Assembly (NCBI RefSeq): GCF_036885195.1
Contig: NZ_CP133656.1
Coordinates: 2,108,001-2,172,000 of the forward strand
Direction of reading: 5' to 3'
Length of the DNA stretch: 64,000 bases
DNA from: Pectobacterium cacticida
GTDB taxonomy: Bacteria; Pseudomonadota; Gammaproteobacteria; Enterobacterales; Enterobacteriaceae
Part shown: piece by piece, positions 28,416 through 37,131 of the stretch
Layout of the letters: each line of letters starts with the position of its first letter
Numbering within the stretch: the stretch's first letter is position 1
Position numbers and translations under genes: made by a program
The notes under the pieces: model-generated
The model's database searches: none
Told to the model about the DNA's origin: nothing
Seen by the model: the letters and a program-made list of their open reading frames with translations, nothing else

Positions 28416-28826
28416 ATGAACATTGACAAATTTAAACAGCAGCATGCCGACATTCTCGCAAATATTGCGACGTTACGTCGCCTGACACAGGCCGGCGTCA
28501 CAGAAAACGCCGCTGATATTGCTCGCGCCATCATTGCCATGAGCTCAACCATCAAACTGCATCTTGCCGCAGAAGATCGCGTACTTTACCCCTCGCTCCA
28601 GCGCAGCAATGACGCCCAGTTAGCGAGAATGAGCCAATACTATCAGGATGAAATGCAAACTATCGCCGCAGATTATGAGGCGTTTTCTCGACGTTGGAAC
28701 ACGGCGGCACAGTTGATTGACCATGATGGAGAATTCCGGGCCGAGGCCAATAACGTGTTACGTAAGGTCTATGAGCGCATGCAACGCGAGAATCATGACT
28801 TTTATCCCCGCATTGAAACGGCCTGA
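28416..28826 (+). CDS. Hemerythrin-like metal-binding protein
   Basis: This 136-residue all-helical protein has the hemerythrin ligand pattern: His10 (KQQHADIL), His49 and Glu53 (KLHLAAEDRVLYP), and His127 with a late Glu (RENHDFYPRIE). Such proteins carry a di-iron centre that binds O2 or NO, or protects against them. It resembles stand-alone bacterial hemerythrins rather than RIC/YtfE, lacking the N-terminal cysteine domain. It follows yeaGH by about 120 bases and has its own Shine-Dalgarno sequence (CAGAGAG). It is not part of the E. coli yeaGH locus. The precise ligand is not determined from sequence. Confidence 0.85.
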   Translation: MNIDKFKQQHADILANIATLRRLTQAGVTENAADIARAIIAMSSTIKLHLAAEDRVLYPSLQRSNDAQLARMSQYYQDEMQTIAADYEAFSRRWNTAAQLIDHDGEFRAEANNVLRKVYERMQRENHDFYPRIETA

Positions 28827-28999
28827 ACCTGACCCAAGGACGGTGAACTGCTGAAAGGTGGCGATCCGTTCTGCCAGAGGCAAGAGCGCTGCTACCACAC
28901 AAACGCCCATTTGTGCCCTTGTCACAAATATAACACTTCCTTTACACCGGCCAGCGCATTACCCTGTCGGCCCCATCAATGCAGATACCTATATTAGTT

Positions 29000-30199
29000 A
29001 TGCAACGATTAGTGCTGATTCTCTTAACGCTGGTGTTACTCGGCCCTCTGGGCATTGATATCTATTTGCCGCTTATTCCTGCCATTGCTGTGGCACTGAA
29101 CAGCCCTGAAGCGCTGATTCAATCCACCGTCGCGCTGTTTATTTTGGTCATGGGGTTAGGTCAGCTCCTGGCCGGGCCGCTGGTAGACAAATATGGACGG
29201 CGCCCAATAGCGTTGGTTGGCATCATCCTTTATCTCATTGGCGCAATCATCGCTGCGCTCGCCACTAACGCCACACTGTTTATTCTTTCCCGCCTGTTAC
29301 AAGGCATGGCGGTGTGTTGTACCGCCGTCGCTATTTTTAGCAGCGTGCGCGACACACTGAACGGTGATGAAGCAGCGAAAGCCTATGGTTTTCTTAACGG
29401 TACACTGAATATCGTGCCTGCGCTGGCACCGCTATTAGGCGGGCTGTTGGCTGAAGCCTTCAATTGGCGGGCCCCATTTTGGTTTCTCGTCGGGTATAGC
29501 ACAGCGGTACTGGCGCTCAGCCTTCGTTTTCTGCCTGAAACCCGACCGGATTCCACGCTACCCGTGCATGGTTTACCACTACGTCAATACGCTCGCTTGT
29601 TATCCGATCGCCAATTTCGCGGGTTCGCCTCTGTTAACGCCGGCGCCATGGGAATGGCTTTAACCTATGTCACCTTCTCCCCCGTCGTATTAATGAATCA
29701 GGCGCAGCTCACGCCATTGGCCTTTTCGATCGCCTTCGGCGCAAACGGTTTTTGGATCATGCTCGTGAGTTATCTGGCAAACCGTATTATCCGTAAAGTA
29801 GGCCGCCCCTACTGTCTGACTATCGGCAGTATACTCATGGGTATGGGCTGCCTTTCACTACTTGGCGGCGTCGTTCTCCTACCCACTGCGCTACAAGATA
29901 CCTGGCCCGCCTATATGGTGCCCGTCGCGCTGGCCTGTGCCGGTCTGGCCTTTTTGATCGGCCCCGCCACCAGTTATGCGCTGGAACCGTATTCCAACGA
30001 GGCAGGAATTGCATCGGCGCTGGTAGGGTTTGTGCAAATGGCTGGCGGCGCTGGGTTGGGGCTGGTGGCCATGGCGCTCCCTTTACCATCCAAGATATCA
30101 CTTGCGCTGGTCATGCTCAGTGCCGCGCTGCTAGCGATACGCGCTCGCCTTCTCACTCGACACCACAAAGGCAGCATTACATCGCTGCCGTCGCAATAG
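29000..30199 (+). CDS. Bcr/CflA-family multidrug efflux MFS transporter
   Basis: This twelve-helix major facilitator protein of about 399 residues is of the drug:H+ antiporter type. Family motifs include LLGPLGIDIYLPLIPAIA in helix 1 and GQLLAGPLVDKYGRRPIALVG (motif A between helices 2 and 3). Helix 5 contains the motif C-like FLNGTLNIVPALAPLLGG. E. coli Bcr and YdhC are relatives, but I cannot say which is the orthologue. The start is uncertain: ATG at 28979 or 29000. No clear Shine-Dalgarno sequence precedes either, and I choose the start just before the first helix. Confidence 0.87.
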   Translation: MQRLVLILLTLVLLGPLGIDIYLPLIPAIAVALNSPEALIQSTVALFILVMGLGQLLAGPLVDKYGRRPIALVGIILYLIGAIIAALATNATLFILSRLLQGMAVCCTAVAIFSSVRDTLNGDEAAKAYGFLNGTLNIVPALAPLLGGLLAEAFNWRAPFWFLVGYSTAVLALSLRFLPETRPDSTLPVHGLPLRQYARLLSDRQFRGFASVNAGAMGMALTYVTFSPVVLMNQAQLTPLAFSIAFGANGFWIMLVSYLANRIIRKVGRPYCLTIGSILMGMGCLSLLGGVVLLPTALQDTWPAYMVPVALACAGLAFLIGPATSYALEPYSNEAGIASALVGFVQMAGGAGLGLVAMALPLPSKISLALVMLSAALLAIRARLLTRHHKGSITSLPSQ

Positions 30200-30211
30200 C
30201 TTAGAAAAAAG

Positions 30212-30239
30212 CATCACTACGCTACCCCGCGTAGTGATG
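30212..30239. terminator. Hairpin after the MFS gene
   Basis: A perfect 11-bp stem (CATCACTACGC / GCGTAGTGATG) with a 6-base loop begins about 10 bases after the MFS stop. The U-run would be on the minus-strand side (AAAAAA precedes it on plus), so it is best oriented as a minus-strand terminator, although no minus-strand gene ends here. Confidence 0.45.
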
Positions 30240-30337
30240 ACCAATGTCACCATTTTCTCATCAATGTTGTCATATTGGGCTACGATTAATGATATCTGCA
30301 TGATTGCGTGCAGGTGAGTCACGTAGGGGGCGCGCAG

Positions 30338-31876
30338 ATGGCTATATCGATGGATAATCAGGTTAAAAAAACACTACGCCTGAGTGATGGACCGGACTGG
30401 ACATTTGAGTTATTGCAAGTTTACCTCGATGAAATTGATCGAGTGGCGAAATCTTATCGTCTGGAGACATATCCTCACCAGATTGAAGTTATTACTTCAG
30501 AACAAATGATGGACGCTTATTCCAGCATAGGAATGCCAATCAACTACACACATTGGTCGTTCGGGAAAAAATTTATCGAAACCGAACAGCGTTATAAACA
30601 AGGGCAACAGGGGCTCGCATACGAGATCGTTATCAATTCCGATCCCTGTATTGCGTATTTGATGGAGGAGAACACGCTGCCCATGCAGGCGTTGGTAATG
30701 GCACATGCCTGCTACGGACATAACTCTTTCTTCAAAGGTAATTATCTGTTTCGCAGTTGGACCGATGCCAGTTCGATTATTGATTACTTGCTGTTCGCCC
30801 GACAGTATATTGCGCAGTGTGAAGAGCGTTATGGTGTGGATGAGGTGGAACGCCTGCTGGATTCTTGTCATGCGCTAATGAACTATGGCGTAGATCGCTA
30901 TAAACGCCCGCAGAAAATTTCGCTGGAAGAGGAAAGATCGCGCCAGAAAAGCCGGGAGGCCTATCTGCAAAGTCAGGTTAACGATCTGTGGAAAACCTTA
31001 CCACGGCGCGAGCAGGACGCGCCGGCAGAACAGGCCAAGCGTTTTCCACAAGAGCCACAGGAAAATTTGCTCTACTTTATGGAAAAAAATGCGCCGCTGC
31101 TGGAGCCGTGGCAGCGTGAAATTCTGCGTATCGTGAGAAAAGTCAGCCAATATTTTTATCCGCAGAAGCAGACCCAGGTAATGAACGAAGGTTGGGCCAC
31201 ATTCTGGCACTACACCATTCTGAATCACCTCTATGATGAAGGCCGGATAACCGAGCGTTTTATGCTGGAATTCCTGCATAGCCATACGAATGTTATCTAC
31301 CAACCGCCCTACAATAGCCCGTACTACAGTGGTATTAACCCGTATGCGCTCGGCTTCGCCATGTTTCAGGACATTAAGCGTATTTGTCAATCGCCGACAC
31401 AGGAAGATCGCTACTGGTTCCCCGATATTGCCGGTAAAGACTGGCTGGATACATTGCATTTTGCCATGCAAAACTTCAAGGACGAAAGTTTCATCAGCCA
31501 ATTTCTATCACCCAAAGTAATGCGTGACTTTCGGTTATTTACGGTGCTGGATGATGACCAGAATAACTATCTGGAAATTGCGGCGATTCATGACGAAGAA
31601 GGCTATCGTATTATCCGGCAGGAGCTTTCTGCGCAGTATAATTTGAGTCATTTAGAACCGAACATTCAGGTTTGGAATGTGGACTTGCGCGGCAATCGAG
31701 CGTTGACATTACGCTATGTTCCCCACAATCGCGCCCCTCTGGATAAGAGCAGACAGGAAGTGATGAAACACGTTCACCGCCTGTGGGGATTTGACGTTTA
31801 TCTGGAACAGGTCAGCCCGGACGGTAGCGTTGAACTCACTGAACGCTGCCCGCCGCGCAAAACGCTATCACCGTGA
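30338..31876 (+). CDS. ycgB: SpoVR-family protein YcgB
   Basis: This 512-residue protein is very close to E. coli YcgB (510). Conserved blocks include RLSDGPDWTFELLQVYLDEI, the histidine-containing MAHACYGHNSFFKGNYLF, MNEGWATFWHY (a metalloprotease-like helix but without a proven activity), and SPYYSGINPYALGFAMF. SpoVR proteins are RpoS-linked and co-occur with PrkA (YeaG) and YeaH; the function is not known. The ATG at 30338 has AGGGGG eight bases before it. In E. coli ycgB lies next to fadR, far from yeaGH; here it is 2 kb after yeaH. Confidence 0.95.
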   Translation: MAISMDNQVKKTLRLSDGPDWTFELLQVYLDEIDRVAKSYRLETYPHQIEVITSEQMMDAYSSIGMPINYTHWSFGKKFIETEQRYKQGQQGLAYEIVINSDPCIAYLMEENTLPMQALVMAHACYGHNSFFKGNYLFRSWTDASSIIDYLLFARQYIAQCEERYGVDEVERLLDSCHALMNYGVDRYKRPQKISLEEERSRQKSREAYLQSQVNDLWKTLPRREQDAPAEQAKRFPQEPQENLLYFMEKNAPLLEPWQREILRIVRKVSQYFYPQKQTQVMNEGWATFWHYTILNHLYDEGRITERFMLEFLHSHTNVIYQPPYNSPYYSGINPYALGFAMFQDIKRICQSPTQEDRYWFPDIAGKDWLDTLHFAMQNFKDESFISQFLSPKVMRDFRLFTVLDDDQNNYLEIAAIHDEEGYRIIRQELSAQYNLSHLEPNIQVWNVDLRGNRALTLRYVPHNRAPLDKSRQEVMKHVHRLWGFDVYLEQVSPDGSVELTERCPPRKTLSP

Positions 31877-31972
31877 CGGAAACCGTTCCATTACGAAAAG
31901 AAGTGGCCTACCTGCGGATTCTCGCTTCTCTGAATCCGCTTAAAACGATCAATCCATGATGCGCCAATGCGT

Positions 31973-32692
31973 TTAACGACGCACATCCGCAATATCTCGT
32001 GGCATGGCGTTTTGCATACTTTGCCAAAGCGCCCCGCTTTCTTTCCCATAATGTCGGACGATATCCATTACCCGATCATAAGTCCCTTCACGGCGTAGCG
32101 CGTCTAATCGACCATAAAATTCCACCGCCAGCTTACGCGCCTCAAGGTTGGAAAAATAATACCGTCCGACGCGAATATATAATCCTTTAAGACCATTTAA
32201 GATCAGGCCATAAATCGGGTTGCCGGAAGCAAAAGCCAAACCGCGAAATACGTTGTAGTCAAGTTGCGCAAAAGCGTCCGCACTGTCGTCGACCACCCGA
32301 GCGTCGCGCAGCACGTCCCCCACTTTTTCCGGGTTATTGCGTAACGCGGTTCGGATAAAAATAGCGGCGATATTCGTGCGTACAGCAAGCAGGTTATCGA
32401 TCAATTGCGGCACGCTGTCGTGATCGAGGCGCGCCAGCGTTTCCAGAATATTCAGCCCGGAGGTTTCCCAGAAATTATTAATTTTTGTGGGTTTCCCATG
32501 CTGTATGGTTAGCCAGCCATCGCGAGCCAGGCGTTGGAGCACCTCTCGCAGGGTTGTTCGTGTCACGCCAATCAGTTCGGAAAGCTCTCTTTCTGCGGGC
32601 AAAATAGAGCCAGGAGGAAAACGATTATTCCATATACTTTCGATGATATATTCTTCCGCGAATCCAGCCGGACTTTGCGACTTTATAACCAT
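31973..32692 (-). CDS. fadR: Fatty-acid metabolism regulator FadR
   Basis: FadR is a GntR-family dimeric regulator that represses fad genes and activates fabA/fabB; long-chain acyl-CoA releases it from DNA. The winged helix-turn-helix is at residues 9-75 (LPAERELSELIGVTRTTLREVLQRLARDGWL in short segments). An all-helical acyl-CoA-binding domain follows (FASGNPIYGLILNGLKGLY). Length 239 matches E. coli. It converges with ycgB, as in E. coli; on its far side E. coli has nhaB, here only a remnant. The regulated gene fadD is 7 kb away. Confidence 0.96.
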   Translation of the reverse strand: MVIKSQSPAGFAEEYIIESIWNNRFPPGSILPAERELSELIGVTRTTLREVLQRLARDGWLTIQHGKPTKINNFWETSGLNILETLARLDHDSVPQLIDNLLAVRTNIAAIFIRTALRNNPEKVGDVLRDARVVDDSADAFAQLDYNVFRGLAFASGNPIYGLILNGLKGLYIRVGRYYFSNLEARKLAVEFYGRLDALRREGTYDRVMDIVRHYGKESGALWQSMQNAMPRDIADVRR

Positions 32693-32919
32693 GAGTGTGA
32701 TAATCCGTAGCGGTGATTGCTGAAAAACTCAAATCATAATACCAGACGATAGAATCATGATATAGCGCCGCGCTCAGTTAGCTGGCCCTTTCCCTGAAAA
32801 TCGTGCCGGTAAACCGCCCTTCCACCGTGTGTAGCCATTGGCTCCCAATCGTTTGTAAAGTTTTTACAGTATGAAAAAACCGACAACCTATGCTCACAAA
32901 AAAGGATTGATTATCCATC

Positions 32920-33385
32920 ATGTTCGCCATCTCACTGCACCGGACGCAGTTAAAAAATTTCCGGGGACTCGCGCCAGACGGGGAAAACTCCCTATTTTTA
33001 CTTCCTACTCATTAACTCGCTGCTCTTCTTTGTTTGTAGCCCATTTGGGGCTGGTTGATAAGTAGTCGTAGAATTTATTTTTACGTTAGCCATGGCGTTA
33101 AAAGGTTATCCGCTCCAACCCGGCGGTCGGCGCGCTCCAAGCCATAATGATTGAAATGATCAGCTCAGGGCAGATGTGGTGTGAAGTAATAGGAAAAATT
33201 GATGTCAATATGTAGCTGGTGTTTATGGTGGCCGGTATCTACTTGATGAAGCAACTGTTGCTATTTGTGTTTACTAGATGGGGTCACTACACATTGAGTT
33301 GACGCTAATGCCATTTACCGATTTCATGATAAATAATCACTGGATTTCTTTACCCGATTTGACCATACCGGACAATCACGCATAA
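32920..33385 (+). pseudogene. nhaB: Remnant of the Na+/H+ antiporter gene nhaB
   Basis: Only the two ends of NhaB can be read here. From an ATG at 32920, readable pieces resemble E. coli NhaB. They are PDGENSLFL..., then FYFLLINSLLFF (cf. IIFLIVNPLIFL), two consecutive stops at about 33057-33062, then EFIFTLAMALKGYPLQPGG. After a shift of frame come a decayed segment, a further stop (about 33221), and MVAGIYLMKQLLLFVFTR (E. coli MVAGIYFMKQLLLFIFTR). At about 33277 this breaks and the C-terminus appears directly: ELTLMPFTDFMINNHWISLP, ending with TAA at 33383-33385. About 370 internal codons are missing. The position between fadR and dsbB is exactly that of E. coli nhaB. Confidence 0.93.
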
Positions 33386-33533
33386 TCGCGATCGTGTATA
33401 GTAGTCTCGGTAGATAAAATGACATTACAGCATTAAATAAGTACACCGTTACATTTTGCGTAGTGAAAGGATGGCAGTGAAGCCTGAACGGTTTACACTG
33501 CTGCTTCAATCATGTTTAGCAGGGAATATTTTT

Positions 33534-34064
33534 ATGTTGCGATTCCTTAATCGTTGCTCACGTGGGCGTGGGGCGTGGCTGTTACTGGCGTTTACTGCCT
33601 TGGCATTAGAACTGGTCGCGCTATATTTTCAGCACGTTATGCTGTTAAAACCCTGTGTGCTGTGTATCTATCAACGCTGCGCACTGTGGGGCGTGTTTGC
33701 TGCCGGAATAATCGGTGCCATCGCGCCGACGACACCGCTGCGTTATCCAGCCATCCTGCTCTGGATCTACAGCGCCTACGAAGGTCTTCTGTTAGCATGG
33801 AAGCATACTGACATTTTGTTGCATCCATCCCCGTTTAACACCTGCGATTTCTTCGTCAGTTTCCCGTCATGGCTGCCATTGAACCAATGGCTCCCCGGTA
33901 TTTTCAATGCAACTGGGGACTGTTCTGAGCGCCAGTGGTCCTTCCTATCGCTGGAAATGCCGCAATGGTTGGTCGGTATTTTCGCCGCTTACCTGTTGAT
34001 TGCCGTACTGGTTTTGATTACTCAATTTTTACGTCCTAAGCGCCGTGACCTCTTCAGTCGTTGA
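33534..34064 (+). CDS. dsbB: Disulfide bond formation protein DsbB
   Basis: DsbB is a four-helix inner-membrane protein that reoxidises periplasmic DsbA and passes electrons to quinones. The first redox pair is in LLKPCVLCIYQRC, and the second pair is in FNTCDFFV and ATGDCSERQW. The conserved Arg after CXXC is present. The ATG at 33534 has AGGGA upstream and gives 176 residues, equal to E. coli; the frame extends 26 codons upstream without similarity. A hairpin terminator follows. Confidence 0.96.
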   Translation: MLRFLNRCSRGRGAWLLLAFTALALELVALYFQHVMLLKPCVLCIYQRCALWGVFAAGIIGAIAPTTPLRYPAILLWIYSAYEGLLLAWKHTDILLHPSPFNTCDFFVSFPSWLPLNQWLPGIFNATGDCSERQWSFLSLEMPQWLVGIFAAYLLIAVLVLITQFLRPKRRDLFSR

Positions 34065-34071
34065 GATCGAA

Positions 34072-34099
34072 AAAGCCCGATGGCAACATCGGGCTTTAG
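34072..34099 (+). terminator. Terminator of dsbB
   Basis: The hairpin AAAGCCCGATG-gcaa-CATCGGGCTTT begins eight bases after the dsbB stop. The U-tract is short (TTT), so it is of moderate strength. Confidence 0.7.
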
Positions 34100-34128
34100 G
34101 ACGCTTGCATCACACAACATTGCCACCG

Positions 34129-34326
34129 TCACTGTTGTGGCCTATAAATATCGCGATAATGGCCTAAGCGTTCGCTGAAAAAACGCCGCTTTTCCTGTGG
34201 AATTCTTCGCGAGATTTCCTCTACGTCGATCTTTTTTTGCTGACTTTCCATGAAAGCAATGGTGGAGGCAGCAAAGTCAGTGTATTGCTCGCTATATTCA
34301 AGAATGATTTTCTCAAAGTTGATCAC
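34129..34326 (-). CDS. Small conserved-looking protein of unknown function (65 aa)
   Basis: I do not recognise this gene. It is a 65-residue charged, soluble, probably helical protein (QQKKIDVEEISRRIPQEKRR in the middle, then FFSERLGHYRDIYRPQQ). The start is a GTG with a strong GGGGGAAGG just before it, which argues for translation. It lies between dsbB and ycgN, where E. coli has other genes. No signal peptide or transmembrane segment is seen. Confidence 0.6.
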   Translation of the reverse strand: MINFEKIILEYSEQYTDFAASTIAFMESQQKKIDVEEISRRIPQEKRRFFSERLGHYRDIYRPQQ

Positions 34327-34488
34327 GCCTTCCCCCTACTTCGCTGGTTTAACTGTTTTAAAATTATACAACACGCAGCGATTTAAAAGGGTAACAGCAG
34401 CACATTTCTCACGGATAAAGTGTGACATGATCGGCAAAATAAACAGATGATCGTTCGGTTTTAACCGCGAGTGGGCGACGCCGCCAAA

Positions 34489-34935
34489 CTATTCCGCCCA
34501 CTCCGGCTTGTTGAGTATATGCGCTTGCCAGTCAACGACCTCACTTTCACGCACAGCAATATGACGTACAGAAATTCGTTCCCGGTGCATAGCGGCCTTA
34601 GAACCGCTGATGAGCGGATGCCATGCTGGTAAATCCTCACGCTCATGAACCAATCGGTAAGCACAGGTCTTCGGTAACCAATTAAACGTTAACAAATTTT
34701 CGCGCGTCAGTTTGATACAGTCCGGCTCATATTCGAAGCGTTTTTCGTAGTTACGACACTGACAGCTTTTAATATTTAATTGATTGCAGGCAACGTTGGT
34801 AAAGTAAATTTCCTCAGTATCCTCGTCGATCAATTTATGTAAACAGCACTGACCGCAACCATCACACAACGATTCCCATTCAGCGTCAGACATCTCAGAC
34901 AGCGTTTTTTGCTGCCAAAAAGGGCGTTCAGTCAT
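34489..34935 (-). CDS. ycgN: UPF0260 cysteine-cluster protein YcgN
   Basis: This is a 148-residue conserved protein with a dense cysteine cluster near the N-terminus (LCDGCGQCCLHKLID, then ACNQLNIKSCQCRNYEKR, and CAYRLVHERED later), a pattern of Fe-S or zinc binding seen in the YkgJ/UPF0153 superfamily. The role is unknown. It lies just downstream of ycgM on the same strand (100 bases), as in E. coli. Confidence 0.93.
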   Translation of the reverse strand: MTERPFWQQKTLSEMSDAEWESLCDGCGQCCLHKLIDEDTEEIYFTNVACNQLNIKSCQCRNYEKRFEYEPDCIKLTRENLLTFNWLPKTCAYRLVHEREDLPAWHPLISGSKAAMHRERISVRHIAVRESEVVDWQAHILNKPEWAE

Positions 34936-35035
34936 GTTCCTTCCACTTACTTCGTTTATGAATAAAAATGCGTAATTCTAGCGGATTCGAAGGGAATATA
35001 TCGCTGCCCATCGTTGTACACGGGCAGCTGGAGCA

Positions 35036-35692
35036 TTAGATAACGCGTGTGCTCAACGTTCGATCATTTATCGTGATCGTCAACATATCGCCAGACAGAA
35101 TCGGGCCAACGCCCTTAGGTGTCCCCGTCAAAATGATATCGCCCGCACGCAGCGTAAAGAAGCGGCTCATGTAGGCAATCAGCGGCAGAATCGGTGTGAT
35201 CATATCACGCGTATTCCCCTGCTGACGGACTTCATCATTCACTTTTACGCCTAAATCGGTTTGTTGCGGGTCGCCAAATTCGGCAACAGGAATAAAACCA
35301 GAAATTGGGCAGGAACCATCAAAAGCTTTCGCTTTTTCCCACGGTTGGCCTTTTTTCTTGAATTCGGCCTGCAAATCTCGCAACGTCAGATCCAATGCCA
35401 CGCCATAACCGGCAATGGCCCGTGCGACGCGCTCTTCGTTCGCTTGCTTCAACGGCGTGCCAATCAGCACGGCCAACTCGACTTCATGGTGAACGGCACC
35501 CATATTGTTAGGAATAGCGACTGGCTGACGTAAATCACACAGCGCAGTCTCTGGTTTGATAAATAATACTGGCTCACTCGGCGTGGCACTGCCCATTTCT
35601 TTGATATGTTCTGAGTAGTTACTTCCGACGCAAACCACCTTATTTACCGGGAAATCCAGTAGTGCGCCCTGCCAGTCTCTATGTTGATACAT
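35036..35692 (-). CDS. ycgM: Fumarylacetoacetate hydrolase-family protein YcgM
   Basis: This is a 218-residue FAH-fold enzyme, likely a hydrolase or decarboxylase of acylpyruvate-type compounds. The metal-binding signature is visible: CVGSNYSEHIKEMG, the acidic VHHEVELAVLIG, GYGVALDLTLRDLQ, and TGTPKGVGPI at the end. The E. coli protein is 219 residues. The exact substrate cannot be told from sequence; related enzymes act on fumarylpyruvate, acylpyruvates or oxaloacetate. Confidence 0.93.
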   Translation of the reverse strand: MYQHRDWQGALLDFPVNKVVCVGSNYSEHIKEMGSATPSEPVLFIKPETALCDLRQPVAIPNNMGAVHHEVELAVLIGTPLKQANEERVARAIAGYGVALDLTLRDLQAEFKKKGQPWEKAKAFDGSCPISGFIPVAEFGDPQQTDLGVKVNDEVRQQGNTRDMITPILPLIAYMSRFFTLRAGDIILTGTPKGVGPILSGDMLTITINDRTLSTRVI

Positions 35693-36018
35693 GATTACTC
35701 TCCTGCCCTGTCTGTTGGGTTAGTGCTCTCTTCACCGTGTCATAAGGCTCTTCAACGGAAACCTACGATACAAAACACGGCGGTGCAAACCCATCGTTAT
35801 ATCATCGCTACACGGGTTCGCCCAACAGATTTAGGGGCGTCAGCCTGACGATCGCCTGGCCTGAAGAAGACGCGCAGTGCCATCCTAAAAAGAATCCATT
35901 AAATTTTGACACAGGGGGATGACGGGTGAATATCTCCCATACGTGATGAGATATAAATGAACACGATATTTCGCCTCCCATGAGGTTTTCGGTTTTATCT
36001 GAAAAAGATGCCCTGGGT
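35693..36018. other. Gap between ycgL and ycgM without a gene
   Basis: I see no gene, RNA or clear operator in these 326 bases. They should include the ycgM promoter and leader (ycgM is transcribed leftwards from 35692). Confidence 0.5.
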
Positions 36019-36288
36019 TTATTTTCGCGCTGACGTTGACGTGGATAATAAGCTCTCTACTGGTGGCGGCACTTGCAGATAAAACCCCTGTTCCTGCAAC
36101 GCCAGTTTTACTTTTTCAATATCGGCATTCGCCAGTTTTTTGCGCTTATCCAAGGTTAATACCATGGCTAACTGGGGCGCGCCGAAACTTTTCATTAATG
36201 CATCAGGCACCCGTGAAAAATCGTCTTTTTTCTCAACATAAAGATAGGTTTGATCGCGTTTCGGGCTTCGATAGATCACACAAAACAT
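36019..36288 (-). CDS. ycgL: YcgL domain protein
   Basis: This is a small conserved protein (UPF0745) of unknown molecular function; a relative is described as an RNase D-associated or nuclease-like alpha/beta protein in some literature, which I cannot confirm here. Conserved block: MFCVIYRSPKRDQTYLYVEKK, then DDFSRVPDALMKSFG and ADIEKVKLALQEQGFYLQVPPP. I place the start at the ATG before FCVIYRS (89 residues), although the frame is open to 36318. It is divergent from minC, as in E. coli. Confidence 0.9.
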   Translation of the reverse strand: MFCVIYRSPKRDQTYLYVEKKDDFSRVPDALMKSFGAPQLAMVLTLDKRKKLANADIEKVKLALQEQGFYLQVPPPVESLLSTSTSARK

Positions 36289-36424
36289 TTTTTTTACTCT
36301 ATTTGATGGGAATGCCATCTTGCCTGTATATAATTGTAACTATAACATGCTTACAGCGCTCTGGAATATCATGCCTTAAATGCTACTCTGGGGATTAAAA
36401 GATGCTGAAACTGAGTCAGGATAG

Positions 36425-37111
36425 ATGTCACAAACGCCAATAGAGTTAAAAGGCAGCAGTTTTACCTTATCGGTTGTTCATTTGTATGATTCCCAACCAG
36501 AGGTAATTTATCAGGCATTGCAGGAAAAAATAGAGCAAGCGCCCGCTTTCCTGAAAAATGCGCCTGTTGTCATTAATGTCGCAGCATTAACAGCGCAGAC
36601 TGATTGGATAAAATTACAGCAGGCTATCGCCTCAACTAGCCTTCATGTTGTTGGCGTTAGCGGATGCACCGATGATGCCTTAAAGAAAGCCATTACGCAG
36701 GCCGGTCTTCCTCTACTGAACGAAGGCAAAACACAACGCCAGGTGGCAGATCTAGTCATTCCGCTTCCCGCTGCGGTTAAAACGAAAGTGATCAGCACGC
36801 CGGTACGCTCTGGCCAACAGATTTACGCGCGGAACTGTGACTTAATCGTGATGAATAGCGTCAGTGCGGGGGCTGAAGTGATTGCCGATGGTCATATTCA
36901 TGTTTACGGTATGATGCGCGGCCGAGCGCTCGCTGGCGTCTCTGGCGATGTTCACAGTCAGATATTTTGTACACACCTGGCCGCCGAGCTTGTCTCTATC
37001 GCGGGTCGTTACTGGCTGAGCGACCAGATTCCTGAAGCCTATCTTGGGCAGCCAGCACGAGTCAGCCTGAACCAGTTGGATAATGTTCTAACGATAAAAC
37101 CTCTAGACTAA
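36425..37111 (+). CDS. minC: Septum-site inhibitor MinC
   Basis: MinC blocks FtsZ ring assembly at the cell poles. The N-terminal FtsZ-binding domain (about residues 1-105) has ELKGSSFTLSVVHLYD and QALQEKIEQAPAFL. After a linker, the C-terminal beta-helix domain (about 125-228) binds MinD and FtsZ tails and shows VRSGQQIYARNCDLIVMNSV, GAEVIADGHIHVYGMMRGRA and SIAGRYWLSD. Length is 228 (E. coli 231). It begins the minCDE operon, with 20 bases to minD. Confidence 0.96.
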   Translation: MSQTPIELKGSSFTLSVVHLYDSQPEVIYQALQEKIEQAPAFLKNAPVVINVAALTAQTDWIKLQQAIASTSLHVVGVSGCTDDALKKAITQAGLPLLNEGKTQRQVADLVIPLPAAVKTKVISTPVRSGQQIYARNCDLIVMNSVSAGAEVIADGHIHVYGMMRGRALAGVSGDVHSQIFCTHLAAELVSIAGRYWLSDQIPEAYLGQPARVSLNQLDNVLTIKPLD

Positions 37112-37131
37112 AATCTCCCAAGGAAACATTT

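Noticed and set aside
30998..31501. A 167-codon minus-strand frame antisense to ycgB
   Set aside because: The plus strand is SpoVR; the frame is a by-product of its codon pattern.
32871..33065. A 64-codon frame beginning at 32871 in the fadR-dsbB gap
   Set aside because: Part of it coincides with a wrong frame of the nhaB remnant; no independent coding evidence.
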